This document shows positions 51,583 to 60,563 of a DNA stretch of 64,000 nt, in pieces. Where the stretch lies: the NCBI RefSeq assembly GCF_012927455.1, contig NZ_JABBPE010000018.1, forward strand, positions 62,001 through 126,000. The letters run 5' to 3'. The translations under genes were made by a program, and so were the position numbers. Origin of the DNA: Polaromonas sp. GTDB taxonomy: Bacteria; Pseudomonadota; Gammaproteobacteria; Burkholderiales; Burkholderiaceae_C. A model generated the notes under the pieces. The model searched no databases, had not been told where the DNA came from, and saw only the letters and a list, made by a program, of their open reading frames with translations. How positions within the stretch are numbered: the first letter of the stretch is position 1; the number at the start of each line of letters is the position of its first letter.

Positions 51583-53185
51583 AGAAGCGGTCAAGCCCGC
51601 GGCACTCCATGACTTCTCGGCCTGGGGGCCGCTCAAGTCCCCGGTGTTCCGCTTGCTGTGGGGCACCTGGCTGGTCGCCAACATCTGCATGTGGATGAAC
51701 GATGTGGCCGCCGCCTGGCTGATGACTTCGATGACCACCACGCCGATCTGGGTGGCGCTGGTGCAGTCGGCCTCTACCCTGCCAGTGTTCCTGCTCGGTT
51801 TGCCGAGCGGCGCGCTGGCCGACATTCTGGACCGCCGGCGCTACTTCATCGTGACGCAGTTCTGGGTCGCCGCGGTGGCCACGCTGCTGTGCATCGCCGT
51901 ACTCTCGGGCGCCATGACGCCGGCACTGCTGCTGGCGCTGACCTTTGCCAACGGCGTCGGCCTGGCGATGCGCTGGCCGGTGTTTTCCGCCATCGTGCCC
52001 GAGCTGGTGGCGCGCGCGCAACTGCCGGCGGCGCTGGCCTTGAACGGCATTGCCATGAACGCGTCGCGCATCGTCGGCCCGCTGGTGGCCGGCGCGCTGA
52101 TTGCCAGCGCCGGCACCGCCTGGGTGTTCGTTCTCAATGCCGCGTTGTCGGTGGTTTCGGGCTTTGTCATCATGCGCTGGCGGCGCGACCATGTGCCCAG
52201 CCCGCTGGGCCGCGAACGCCTGCTCAGCGCCATGCGCGTCGGGCTGCAGTTTGTCCGCCAGTCGGCGCGGCTGCGTGCGGTGTTGCTGCGCGTGGCGCTG
52301 TTTTTCCTGCATTCAACCGCCCTGCTGGCGCTGCTGCCGCTGGTGGCGCGCGGCTTGCAGGGCGGCGATGCCGGGACCTTCACGCTGCTGCTGGCCGCCA
52401 TGGGTTCAGGCGCCATCGTTGCCGCGATGTATCTGCCGCGTCTGCGCCAGATGATGACGCGCGACACGCTGGTGCTGCGCGCCACCTTGCTGCAGTCGGC
52501 CTCCACCGCCGTGATGGCCTTTGCACCGAATGTCTACGTCGCCGTGCCGGCCATGCTGCTCAGCGGCATGGCCTGGATCACCTGCGCCAATTCGCTCAGC
52601 GTGTCGGCCCAGCTGTCGCTGCCTGACTGGGTGCGGGCGCGCGGCATGTCGACCTTCCAGATGGCCATCATGGGCGCCAGCGCGCTGGGCGCGGCCCTGT
52701 GGGGCCAGATCGCCACGCTCACCAGCGTCTCGACCGGCCTGCAGGTGGCGGCGCTGAGCGGCAGCGTCAGCATGCTGCTGGCGCAGTACTTGGTTCGCGA
52801 CCTGAGCATCGAGGAAGACCTGACGCCGTCACGCGAATTCAAGGCGCCGGTGGCCAACGCGCCGCCCGGCGTGGGCAATATGGTGGTGACGATTGAATAC
52901 CTGATCGATCCGGCGCGCGCCGACGACTTTCGCGCCCTGATGCAGGAGAGCCGGCGCAGCCGCCTGCGCCAGGGGGCGCTGGAGTGGGAGTTGCTGCGCG
53001 ACGTGAACCAGCCCGGTCGCTTCATTGAGCAAATTGTCGACGAGTCATGGACCGAACACCTGCGGCGTTTTGACCGCGTGACGGCCAGCGACGTGGCGCT
53101 GCGCGAGCGCAAGCTGGCTTTTCATCTCGGCGACGGGCCGCCGCTGGTGACGCGCTGCGTGGTGGAAGGGGCTGTGCGGGTTTAG
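51575..53185 (+). CDS. MFS transporter (MFS_3 / EntS-like exporter)
   Basis: A 536-aa 12-helix major facilitator of the transmembrane secretion effector family (enterobactin exporter EntS relatives). It starts LKSPVFRLLWGTWLVANICM; the motif-A-like loop is LPSGALADILDRRRYFIV. After the last helix (about residue 410) a soluble domain of about 110 residues follows (TIEYLIDPARADDFRALMQE onward), a normal part of this family resembling antibiotic monooxygenase folds. It overlaps the ABC gene by 8 bp. Substrate unknown; siderophore-like or drug export are family precedents. Confidence 0.9.
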   Translation: MPKEAVKPAALHDFSAWGPLKSPVFRLLWGTWLVANICMWMNDVAAAWLMTSMTTTPIWVALVQSASTLPVFLLGLPSGALADILDRRRYFIVTQFWVAAVATLLCIAVLSGAMTPALLLALTFANGVGLAMRWPVFSAIVPELVARAQLPAALALNGIAMNASRIVGPLVAGALIASAGTAWVFVLNAALSVVSGFVIMRWRRDHVPSPLGRERLLSAMRVGLQFVRQSARLRAVLLRVALFFLHSTALLALLPLVARGLQGGDAGTFTLLLAAMGSGAIVAAMYLPRLRQMMTRDTLVLRATLLQSASTAVMAFAPNVYVAVPAMLLSGMAWITCANSLSVSAQLSLPDWVRARGMSTFQMAIMGASALGAALWGQIATLTSVSTGLQVAALSGSVSMLLAQYLVRDLSIEEDLTPSREFKAPVANAPPGVGNMVVTIEYLIDPARADDFRALMQESRRSRLRQGALEWELLRDVNQPGRFIEQIVDESWTEHLRRFDRVTASDVALRERKLAFHLGDGPPLVTRCVVEGAVRV

Positions 53186-53206
53186 CGCTGAAAGGCTTCA
53201 ACTGCC

Positions 53207-53217
53207 GGGGGGGGGGG
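53207..53217. repeat. 11-G homopolymer
   Basis: Poly-G tract in the convergent spacer between the MFS and prpR-like genes; slippage-prone, no coding effect visible. Confidence 0.9.
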
Positions 53218-53328
53218 CAGCAGGCAAGAAGTGAAAAGGCGGCGGCTGGCAGACTGACTGCAAAACCTGGCGAGCTAGGAATATCGCCTTCAAATAGGTC
53301 TTCAGCCCCCCGTCCGACGCTGTGCCCC

Positions 53329-55296
53329 TTACCGAAGTTTGCGCCAAAGCGTCGTGCGGCTGATACCCAGCGCCAACGCCGCGGCATCCCGATCGCCGCC
53401 CGAGGCCTTCAGCGCGGCATGCGCGCGCTGCGCTTCATGTTGCCGGCGCAATACGGGAAGCGAAGCGACCAGCACGGCCGGCGCTGGCGTCGCGCTGGCA
53501 CTGGCATGACCGAGCAGCGCGGCAATCTCCTCGGGCGCGGGTGCAGCGCCAGCCAGAAGGCAGGCCATAGCGATGCGCTCAGCGACGTTTTCGAGCTCCC
53601 GCACATTGCCCGGCCAGGCGTGGCCGCGCAGCGCCGGCAACGCATTGCGCAGGATGGGCGCGGCAAGTTCGCCCACCCCGGCACGCTCTAGCGCTGCCGG
53701 GATCAGCCGCGCGGCCAACGCCTCTACATCCTGCGGGCGTTCGCGCAGCGGCGGCACCACCACCTGCAAGATGTGCAGGCGGTAAAACAGATCCTCCCGA
53801 AAAGCCCCCTGGCCGACCATGGCGAACAGGTCGCGATGGGTGGCGGCGACGATACGCACATCTACGGGAATAGCGTCCAGCCCGCCGACGCGGGTGATCT
53901 CTTTCTCCTGCAAGGCTCGCAGCAGCCGGGTCTGCAGCAGCAGCGGCATCTCGCCGATCTCGTCGAGAAACAAGGTGCCACCATTGGCCGCCTCGAACAG
54001 GCCGGCTTTGCCGTGCCGGCGCGCACCTGTGAAAGCACCTTCCTCATAGCCAAAAAGCTCGCTCTCCAGCAGGCTTGCGGGAAAGGCACCGCAGTTGGTG
54101 GCGACGAAGGGCTGCTGGCAGCGCCGGCTCGACGAGTGAATGCCCTGGGCCACCACCTCCTTGCCGGAGCCGCTTTCACCCTGGATCAGCACCGTGGCGT
54201 CGCTGTAGCGGGCCAGCACCTGGCAGCGCCGCACCAGCTCGCTCATGGCGGGCGAGACGGCCACCAGCTGGTCGAGCGAGTAGCGCGCCGAGCGCGACCG
54301 GCGGTGGCTGTGCGCCCGCAGCCTGCCGACAGCGCTCTCCAGCGGTCCCGGCGCGTGCAGGGTAAATACGGCGCCGGTCTGCCTGCCGGCGTCGTGCAGC
54401 GGCACGCAGTCGACGACCAGCGAGCGCCCCAGCAGTTCATCGACCCGGCCCAGTTCGGCCTGGCCCTGCGTCAGCACCGCACCGGGCTCAAGGCCCACAA
54501 AAATCTGCTGCAACGGTATACCCAGGGCGCCGTCGACGGAGCGGCTCACCAGCCGGGCAGCGGCGGGATTGAGGGTGGTGATGCGGCCGGCCATGTCAAT
54601 CGCCACCACGCCATCACTAAGATGGCGCACCACCGAATCGAGCTGGGTGCGCCGCGATTTTTCCTCGCGCTGCGCCAGCGCAATGGCCAGGGCGTCTTCC
54701 AGGGCGTTGCGCACCGAGTCGGCGGAGTAAAGGAAGACGCCGGCTAGCCCAGCCCGCTGCGCCAGATCTGCCACCATGCCGGCGCCCACCACCACCTCGA
54801 CACCCAGGGCGGCGAGTTCCTGAATCCGGTAGAGGGCGTCATCGGCAGTCTCGTAGGAACGAAATTCGAGTCCGATACCAAAGCGCTCGGCAAAGCGGCG
54901 CAGCTCCGGGGACACCGCTCGGTGCAGCACCACGGCAATCCGGCTGGAAAGGGCGCGCGCGTTGCACAGCGCCGTCATGAGGTCGTAACCGCCCACCTTG
55001 ACCAAAACGACCGGCACCGCAAGATGGCTGCGCAGGTAGGCGCCGTTCGAGCCCGAAGCGACCACCACATCGCAGGCCCGCTGCGCAATCTGCTGGCGCA
55101 GCGCAGCCAGAGCAGGATCAAAAGCCGTGTGCGCGACCTCGATGCGCGCACGGGCGTCAAAGTCGTGGCCAATGGCCCGAAAGGTGTCCACCAGCCGGTG
55201 CCCACTGACGGCCCATATGACCGGCCGCGACCGATCGACAAGGAGACCCGGACTGGCTGACTGGCCCAGGCCGGACGTAATAAGGTTATTTTCCAT
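53329..55296 (-). CDS. PrpR-like sigma54-dependent activator
   Basis: A 655-aa enhancer-binding protein. N-terminal PrpR_N sensor domain ([40 protein letters not shown]); PAS segment ([20 protein letters not shown]); AAA+ domain with Walker [11 protein letters not shown], the sigma54 contact loop [12 protein letters not shown], and ATHRDLF. Fis-type helix-turn-helix at the end ([20 protein letters not shown]). ATG at 55296. It faces a consensus sigma54 promoter across 210 bp, so it very likely activates the operon at 55507-59266. PrpR_N regulators usually sense 2-methylcitrate or similar branched acids; the real ligand here is unknown. Confidence 0.93.
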   Translation of the reverse strand: MENNLITSGLGQSASPGLLVDRSRPVIWAVSGHRLVDTFRAIGHDFDARARIEVAHTAFDPALAALRQQIAQRACDVVVASGSNGAYLRSHLAVPVVLVKVGGYDLMTALCNARALSSRIAVVLHRAVSPELRRFAERFGIGLEFRSYETADDALYRIQELAALGVEVVVGAGMVADLAQRAGLAGVFLYSADSVRNALEDALAIALAQREEKSRRTQLDSVVRHLSDGVVAIDMAGRITTLNPAAARLVSRSVDGALGIPLQQIFVGLEPGAVLTQGQAELGRVDELLGRSLVVDCVPLHDAGRQTGAVFTLHAPGPLESAVGRLRAHSHRRSRSARYSLDQLVAVSPAMSELVRRCQVLARYSDATVLIQGESGSGKEVVAQGIHSSSRRCQQPFVATNCGAFPASLLESELFGYEEGAFTGARRHGKAGLFEAANGGTLFLDEIGEMPLLLQTRLLRALQEKEITRVGGLDAIPVDVRIVAATHRDLFAMVGQGAFREDLFYRLHILQVVVPPLRERPQDVEALAARLIPAALERAGVGELAAPILRNALPALRGHAWPGNVRELENVAERIAMACLLAGAAPAPEEIAALLGHASASATPAPAVLVASLPVLRRQHEAQRAHAALKASGGDRDAAALALGISRTTLWRKLR

Positions 55297-55299
55297 AAA

Positions 55300-55337
55300 T
55301 TTCAACTTTGAAAATATACTATTTCAATAATGAAATA
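55300..55337. promoter_or_regulatory. Tandem inverted repeats, probable activator binding sites
   Basis: TTTCAA-CT-TTGAAA (55300-55313) and TATTTCA-ATAA-TGAAATA (55320-55337) share TTTCA/TGAAA half-sites 21 bp apart centre to centre. They lie about 95-130 bp before the sigma54 promoter and next to the activator start codon, suitable both for activation and autoregulation. Confidence 0.6.
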
Positions 55338-55432
55338 ATTAATGAACTATAAACCAAGCAAAAATCTACCCGCAGATAAAAAGACCTTTGAAATCAATAG
55401 CTCCTGGCTGCGGCCGTTTTAACAAAGAGATG

Positions 55433-55448
55433 TGGCACGCGCATTGCT
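55433..55448 (+). promoter_or_regulatory. Sigma54 (-24/-12) promoter
   Basis: TGGCACG-CGCA-TTGCT matches the full consensus with the invariant GG and GC 10 bp apart. The predicted start is about 12 bp downstream, ahead of the binding protein gene. Confidence 0.88.
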
Positions 55449-55506
55449 AACTGATTGCTTGCGCAGCATTTCCGCGCTTCGATCAAAAGACCAGGAGACA
55501 CATGCC

Positions 55507-56487
55507 ATGAATATTCGTCGACGCTTCGCAGCGGCGTTCTGCGCCGCACTTTCGCTTGTCAGCTTGTCCACTTCAGCAGCGGACGCGGACGCCTACCCCA
55601 ACCGACCGATCAAGGTCGTGGTGGGCTTTGCGGCCGGTGGCAGTTCCGACACCGTGATGCGCATTCTGGCTCCCCGCATGTCCGAGTTGCTCAAGCAAAG
55701 CATAGTCATCGACAACCGCCCCGGCGCCGGGGGCAATATCGCCTCCGACTACCTGATCAAAGCCCCTGCGGATGGCTACACCGTGATGCTCGGCACCATC
55801 GGTTCGCTGGCGGTCAACCAGCACCTGAACAAGCTTAGCTACAACCCGGTGACCGACATGGTCGCCCTGTCGATGGCCGTGGTGTTCAGCAATATCCTGG
55901 TGGTGAATGCCAGCAGTCCGATCCGCTCGCTGGATGACTATGTGCGCCAGGGCAAGGCGGTCAATTCCCCGCTGTCCTTCGGCTCCTCGGGCATAGGCAG
56001 TAGCGGCCACCTGGCCGGCGAACTGCTGAAATCAGCCGCGGGGCTGCGCAACCAGCATGTCGCCTACCGCGGCGGCGGGCCGGCCATGAACGACTTGCTG
56101 GGCGGTGTGCTGCAGTCCATTTTCTCAAGCCCGACGGATGCCTTGCAGTTCATTCAGGCCGGAAAACTGCGTCCACTGGCCACCACCGGCAGCAAGCGCC
56201 TGGAAGTCCTGCCCCAGGTGCCGACGATTGCGGAGTCGGGTTTTCCCGGCTTCGAGACGACGAACTGGTACGCATTCGTGGCGCCGCAGCGCACGCCGGC
56301 GGAGGTCATCCAGCGCCTCAATGCCGCCATCGTCGCAACGCTGACCGATCCGGGCGTCGTTGCCCAGCTACGCAAGCTGGGACTCGACCCGATGCCCTCC
56401 ACGTCCGACGAAGCGGCCCGCTTCATCCGCACCGAAAGCGATAAGTGGGGCAGTTTGGTGCGCAAAGCCGGGCTCAAGGGCGAATAG
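55507..56487 (+). CDS. Bug-family tripartite tricarboxylate transporter binding protein
   Basis: A 326-aa periplasmic binding protein. Signal MNIRRRFAAAFCAALSLVSL, cleaved after STSA; then YPNRPIKVVVGFAAGGSSDT, IVIDNRPGAGGNIASD and RGGGPAMNDLLGG, which are Bug hallmarks (ligand carboxylates bound by the AAGGSSD and pocket loops). Bug proteins deliver organic acids to TctAB-type permeases; no tctA or tctB is in the window. First gene after the sigma54 promoter, so the ligand is probably the substrate of the following enzymes. Confidence 0.92.
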   Translation: MNIRRRFAAAFCAALSLVSLSTSAADADAYPNRPIKVVVGFAAGGSSDTVMRILAPRMSELLKQSIVIDNRPGAGGNIASDYLIKAPADGYTVMLGTIGSLAVNQHLNKLSYNPVTDMVALSMAVVFSNILVVNASSPIRSLDDYVRQGKAVNSPLSFGSSGIGSSGHLAGELLKSAAGLRNQHVAYRGGGPAMNDLLGGVLQSIFSSPTDALQFIQAGKLRPLATTGSKRLEVLPQVPTIAESGFPGFETTNWYAFVAPQRTPAEVIQRLNAAIVATLTDPGVVAQLRKLGLDPMPSTSDEAARFIRTESDKWGSLVRKAGLKGE

Positions 56488-56539
56488 CCGCGCACATGGC
56501 AGAACAATTCCTTCTCCGGTTCTTTCACACATCCACCTC

Positions 56540-57826
56540 ATGAACGCAACGATTGCAGAAAAAATCCTGGCCAGGCACGCGGGCCTGACCCATGTGCGGT
56601 CCGGTGACATCGTTATTGCCAAGGTTGACTTCGCCATGGTCCATGACGCCAGAGCGCCCAACACCTTACGCATGGTCGACAAGATGGGCGCGCAGCGCCT
56701 GCCCTTCGCGGCCAAAACCGCCTGGGTGCTGGACCACTTCTCGCCACCGCCAACGGTGGAGGCGGCGCAGACGCACAGCGCCATGCGGCGCTTTGCCGAT
56801 GAGCACGGCAGCGTGCTGTATGACATTGGCGACGGCATTTGCCACCAGGTGCTACCCGAGGGTGGGCACCTGACCTGCGGTGACCTGATCGTCGGCACCG
56901 ACACGCATTCAACCACCTATGGCGCGTTCAATACCTTTGGCACCGGCATCGAGGGCTCTGACGTGAGCGCCGTGATGGCCACCGGCAAGATCTGGCTGCG
57001 TGTGCCCGAATCGGTGCGGGTGCAGCTGAATGGCCGGCTGCAGCCCGGCGTCTGGGCCAAGGACCTGACGCTTTACATGCTGGGCCGATTTGGCGCCGAG
57101 GGCCTGAACTACCGCGCGATTGAATATGTCGGCGCTGCAGTCAGCGCGATGCAAATTGACGACCGCATGACGCTGGCCAACCACGCGGCCGAACTGGGTG
57201 CCAAGGCCGCGCTGCTGGAGGCCGACGACAAAACCTTCGCCTGGCTGGCAGCACACGGTGCCAGGGCACCGCAGCCGGTGACGGCCGACGCCAACGCCAT
57301 CTATGCAGAACGTATTGAAATTGACGCCTCGGCGCTGACGCCCCAGGTCGCGCGCCGGCATGCGGTAGACGACGTGGTGCCGGCTTCTGAAGTGGTCGGG
57401 CAGAAGATCAACTTTGCCCTGATTGGCACTTGCACCAACGGGCGGCTCGATGACATTCGACAGGCCGCCGCCGTATTGAAAGGCCGGCACCTGGCCAAAG
57501 GCGTGCGCATGATCGTTACACCGGCCTCGCGCCAGATTTATCTGGCCGCCCTGCGCGAAGGCTTGTTCGAGATATTGACCGAAGCCGGCGCATCGGTCGA
57601 GGCCGCAGGCTGCGGTACCTGCGTCGGCATCACCAACCACCTGATTCCAGGCGACCGTGAGGTGGTGATCTCCAGCGCCAACCGCAACTTCAAAGGCCGA
57701 CTGGGCAACCACGACGCCGAGATCTGGCTCGGTTCGGCCGCCACCGTGGCGGCCTCGGCGCTGACCGGCTGCATCACCGACCCGCGCACTGTAGCTGGTG
57801 GTCAATGGGAGGCATCACATGCTTGA
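56540..57826 (+). CDS. Aconitase/LeuC-family hydro-lyase, large subunit
   Basis: A 428-aa catalytic subunit of a two-component hydro-lyase. VGTDTHSTTYGAFNTFGTGI and EGSDVSAVMATGKIWLRVP are substrate and cluster-near blocks. The [4Fe-4S] ligands are Cys in LIGTCTNGRLDDI and the pair in AAGCGTCVGITNHL. SSANRNFKGRLGNHDAEIWL is the conserved end. Relatives include isopropylmalate, homoaconitate and 2,3-dimethylmalate dehydratases. Operon context (lyase of the isocitrate lyase family, no leuB) argues against leucine synthesis; a dimethylmalate- or methylcitrate-type substrate is my inference. Confidence 0.88.
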   Translation: MNATIAEKILARHAGLTHVRSGDIVIAKVDFAMVHDARAPNTLRMVDKMGAQRLPFAAKTAWVLDHFSPPPTVEAAQTHSAMRRFADEHGSVLYDIGDGICHQVLPEGGHLTCGDLIVGTDTHSTTYGAFNTFGTGIEGSDVSAVMATGKIWLRVPESVRVQLNGRLQPGVWAKDLTLYMLGRFGAEGLNYRAIEYVGAAVSAMQIDDRMTLANHAAELGAKAALLEADDKTFAWLAAHGARAPQPVTADANAIYAERIEIDASALTPQVARRHAVDDVVPASEVVGQKINFALIGTCTNGRLDDIRQAAAVLKGRHLAKGVRMIVTPASRQIYLAALREGLFEILTEAGASVEAAGCGTCVGITNHLIPGDREVVISSANRNFKGRLGNHDAEIWLGSAATVAASALTGCITDPRTVAGGQWEASHA

Positions 57827-58337
57827 CAGTTCAAACGACTCCATCCAGGGCCGCGCTTTTTTGCTTGGCGACGACGTCAACACCGACCTCAATTGCTCGG
57901 GCAAATACCTGCCGGGCAAAGACGAAGCCTATATTGCGGCGCAGGCCTTCGAGGCCGTGGCCCCAGGCTTTGCCGCCGGGTTTAGGTCCGGCGGCGTGAT
58001 CGTAGCGGGCAAGCATTTCGGCATCAATTCTTCGCGCGAGCAGGCGGTACACATCCTGCGCCGCATGGGCGTGGCTGCGATTGTGGCGCCGTCTTTCGGG
58101 CGACAGTTTTTTCGCAACGCCATCAACAACGGCCTGCCGGTGCTGGAGTGCGACACCCGCGGCATCGCTGACGGCGAAGCGCTGCTGCTGGACCTCGGCG
58201 GCCAGGTCTTGACGGTGGCCGGGCAGCAGATCACGCGCCTCCTGCCGGCGCTGCCGACGGCCATTCGCGCCATCCTGCGCGAAGGCGGGCTGATTCCATT
58301 TTTGGCCAAATACCCCAACTGGGAGTTACCCGCATGA
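57819..58337 (+). CDS. Aconitase/LeuD-family hydro-lyase, small subunit
   Basis: A 172-aa swivel-domain subunit. GRAFLLGDDVNTDLNCSGKY starts the family fold. The substrate loop is FGINSSREQAVHILRRMGVA, and IVAPSFGRQFFRNAINNGLP is conserved. It overlaps the large subunit by 8 bp (ATG at 57819 with GGGAGG upstream) and the lyase by 4 bp, implying a stoichiometric complex. YLPGK(D) in place of the loop of LeuD (usually ending in R or similar) suggests different substrate specificity. Confidence 0.88.
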   Translation: MLDSSNDSIQGRAFLLGDDVNTDLNCSGKYLPGKDEAYIAAQAFEAVAPGFAAGFRSGGVIVAGKHFGINSSREQAVHILRRMGVAAIVAPSFGRQFFRNAINNGLPVLECDTRGIADGEALLLDLGGQVLTVAGQQITRLLPALPTAIRAILREGGLIPFLAKYPNWELPA

Positions 58338-59266
58338 GCGCGACCCCCAACACGAGCACGCTGTCCGGCAGCCGCGCCAGCCGCCTGCGGCAAGCCCTGC
58401 GGCAGCGCCTGGCCCACGCCGGGCGCAACGGGCCCGCGCTAGTGGCACCGGGCATTTACGACGGCTACGGCGCGCGCATGCTGGCGCAGTCCGGCTTTGA
58501 AGCGGCCTACATGACCGGCAACGGCGTGTCAGCGTGCCTGCTGGGCCGACCCGACGTCGGACTGGTGGATTTGTCACTGATGGCGGGCCACGCCAGGAAC
58601 GTCGCCGCGTGCATCGACATTCCGCTGATCTGCGATGCCGACACCGGCTATGGCGGCATCGTCGCCGTGCGGCGCACGGTGCAGGAGTTTGAAGCGGCCG
58701 GCGTGGCTGCCATCCACATCGAAGACCAGCTCTCGCCCAAACGCTGCGCGCAGTTGCCCGGTGCGCGCGAAGTGTTGCCGTTTGCAGCGGCAGTGGCCAA
58801 GATAGCGGCGGCAGTGTCGGCGCGCAACGACCCGGATTTTGTCATCATCGGGCGCACCGACAGCGCCGCATCCTGCGGTGTGGCTGAGGCGATACGACGG
58901 GCGCAGGCTTTTGAGCGCGTCGGGGCGGGCGCGGTGTTTGTCGAGCTCAAGGGCCATGCGGGCATCCTGGAAGACATTCGACGCGTCGCTGATGCCGTCT
59001 CGATTCCGTGCATGGTCAACATCGACGCCGGCGGCCCGCTGGCGGATTTGCACAGCGAGCAGCTGCACCGCCACGGCATTGCGCTGGCCATCTACCCGGC
59101 CCTCCTGCGCAACACGCTGGGCTACGCCATGCGCGACGCGCTGCAGCATTTGAAGCAGGACGGAAACACCCGGGCCCTGCAGCCCCGCATGCTCAGCGGC
59201 CAGGAGTACAGCGATTGCCTGGGGTTGCCAGAGGTAGAGGGCTGGGAGGCGCGCTTTCCGGAGTAA
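58334..59266 (+). CDS. Isocitrate lyase/PEP mutase-family lyase
   Basis: A 310-aa alpha/beta-barrel enzyme. APGIYDGYGARMLAQSGFEA starts the fold. The Mg2+ site is DADTGYGG with HIEDQ downstream. The catalytic loop is SPKRCAQLPGAREVLP with the general-acid Cys; IIGRTDS and VNIDAGG follow. Methylisocitrate lyase and dimethylmalate lyase usually read K-R/K-C-G-H here; this one reads K-R-C-A-Q. It is probably a C-C lyase splitting a 2-substituted malate- or citrate-like acid into pyruvate or succinate plus a keto acid. It ends the sigma54 operon. Confidence 0.88.
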   Translation: MSATPNTSTLSGSRASRLRQALRQRLAHAGRNGPALVAPGIYDGYGARMLAQSGFEAAYMTGNGVSACLLGRPDVGLVDLSLMAGHARNVAACIDIPLICDADTGYGGIVAVRRTVQEFEAAGVAAIHIEDQLSPKRCAQLPGAREVLPFAAAVAKIAAAVSARNDPDFVIIGRTDSAASCGVAEAIRRAQAFERVGAGAVFVELKGHAGILEDIRRVADAVSIPCMVNIDAGGPLADLHSEQLHRHGIALAIYPALLRNTLGYAMRDALQHLKQDGNTRALQPRMLSGQEYSDCLGLPEVEGWEARFPE

Positions 59267-59822
59267 GGCCGGACCAAGCGCCATCAGAGCGTTTGCAAGA
59301 AGGGCTGCGTGAGCCGGATTCTGCATGGCAGAGTTGTGGCCCGATGTAGTGGCTGCGGCGCCGTCGAAAACGGCCGGCCCGCCGATGTGAGAAAAATGGC
59401 TTGTCTGCCTGATCAATTGGCAAGTGCGGACTTGTTGCATGTAACAAATCACGTTGCACCGAAGGGAGCAATGCAGACTTGAAGGCTACGCCAGCCGGAG
59501 TGCAGACAAGCCTGAATGCCCTTGGTAGGCAGCCCTTCTTAAGCAAGGATTGCCGGAATAGCGTCTCCGGCAGGTCGCCAGGGCAGAAATGCAGTTTCCA
59601 TCTAAAAATGGCCACCACGCCAATGGCTATATAGATGAATGCTACCAAAACAATAGCGGCATTCAACCTCTACAGCTGCTGACCGGAGCCAGGCCGGCCG
59701 GACCTTCCATCCGCAGCAGACCAGACCGCTACGTCGCAGCCCTTCTCGCGCTGATGAGCCCGGATTCGCGCCTGCGCCGGAGCGACCTGTGGGCAATGAT
59801 TGTGGGCACCTTCATTGACTTT
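59267..59822. other. Non-coding spacer with nested inverted repeats
   Basis: 556 bp between two convergent genes. AAGAAGGGCTGC (59297-59308) pairs with GCAGCCCTTCTT (59529-59540). Inside it GGCTTGTCTGC (59398-59408) pairs with GCAGACAAGCC (59502-59512). No protein gene is supported; a minus-strand frame beginning with a hydrophobic helix near 59666 runs into low-complexity sequence. It could be a structured RNA or a remnant of a mobile element. Confidence 0.5.
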
Positions 59823-60563
59823 TCAGGCTTGATTCGTCAACAGGTAGCGCGCATGCCCGCGCGCCCGCAATTCGCAAGCCGGGCATTGTCCACAGCCATA
59901 GCCCCACGCATGCCGGTGCACCCGGTCACCCAGGTAGCAGGTGTGGGTGTGCTCGATGATCAGCGCCACCAGCGGCTGACCGCCGAGTGCATGGGCCATC
60001 GCCCAGGTCTCGGATTTGTCGATCCACATTAGCGGCGTCTCGATCAGAAAGCGTTTGTCCATGCCCAGCGACAAGGCCAGCTGCATCGCCTTCATGGTGT
60101 CGTCGCGGCAGTCGGGGTAGCCCGAGAAATCGGTCTCGCAGACGCCGGTGACCAGCACCTGCAGGTCGCGCCGGTAGGCGAGCGCGGCCGCCAGTGTCAA
60201 GAACAGCAGGTTGCGCCCCGGCACAAAGGTGTTGGGCAGTCCGGAGCCCTCCATCTTGAAGGCCATGTCGCGCGTCAGCGAGCTTTCGCTGACCTGGCCC
60301 AGCACCGCCAGATCGAGCAGATGGTCCTGCCCCAGCCTGGCCGCCCAATGCGGGAACAGCGTCTTGATTTCGCGCAGCACATTCAGACGCGCCTGCAGCT
60401 CGACCTTGTGGCGCTGGCCGTAGTCAAAGGCGATGGTTTCGACGCGCTCGTACTTGGAAAGCGCCTGCGCCAGGCAGGTGGTGGAGTCCTGCCCGCCGGA
60501 AAACAACACCAGGGCGGCGCTGTGGGCGCGCTGGGGCAAGGAAGTGGCTGCGGGTGTGTTCAT
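59823..60563 (-). CDS. queC: 7-cyano-7-deazaguanine synthase
   Basis: Makes preQ0 from 7-carboxy-7-deazaguanine with ATP and ammonia, for queuosine in tRNA. The 246-aa product has the N-type ATP pyrophosphatase loop [29 protein letters not shown], and the zinc cysteines in [20 protein letters not shown] followed by CPACELR. The ATG at 60563 gives the usual N-terminus; the frame stays open upstream to 60785 without homology. No preQ1 riboswitch was noticed in front. It is divergent from the osmoprotectant operon. Confidence 0.95.
   Translation of the reverse strand: MNTPAATSLPQRAHSAALVLFSGGQDSTTCLAQALSKYERVETIAFDYGQRHKVELQARLNVLREIKTLFPHWAARLGQDHLLDLAVLGQVSESSLTRDMAFKMEGSGLPNTFVPGRNLLFLTLAAALAYRRDLQVLVTGVCETDFSGYPDCRDDTMKAMQLALSLGMDKRFLIETPLMWIDKSETWAMAHALGGQPLVALIIEHTHTCYLGDRVHRHAWGYGCGQCPACELRARGHARYLLTNQA

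Noticed and set aside
52880..53182. MFS transporter fused to an extra enzyme domain
   Set aside because: The C-terminal soluble segment is a normal part of the MFS_3 family, not a new fusion.
59193..59666. Minus-strand frame starting with a hydrophobic helix
   Set aside because: After the first 40 residues it becomes low-complexity, overlaps the end of the lyase gene and crosses inverted repeats; probably chance.
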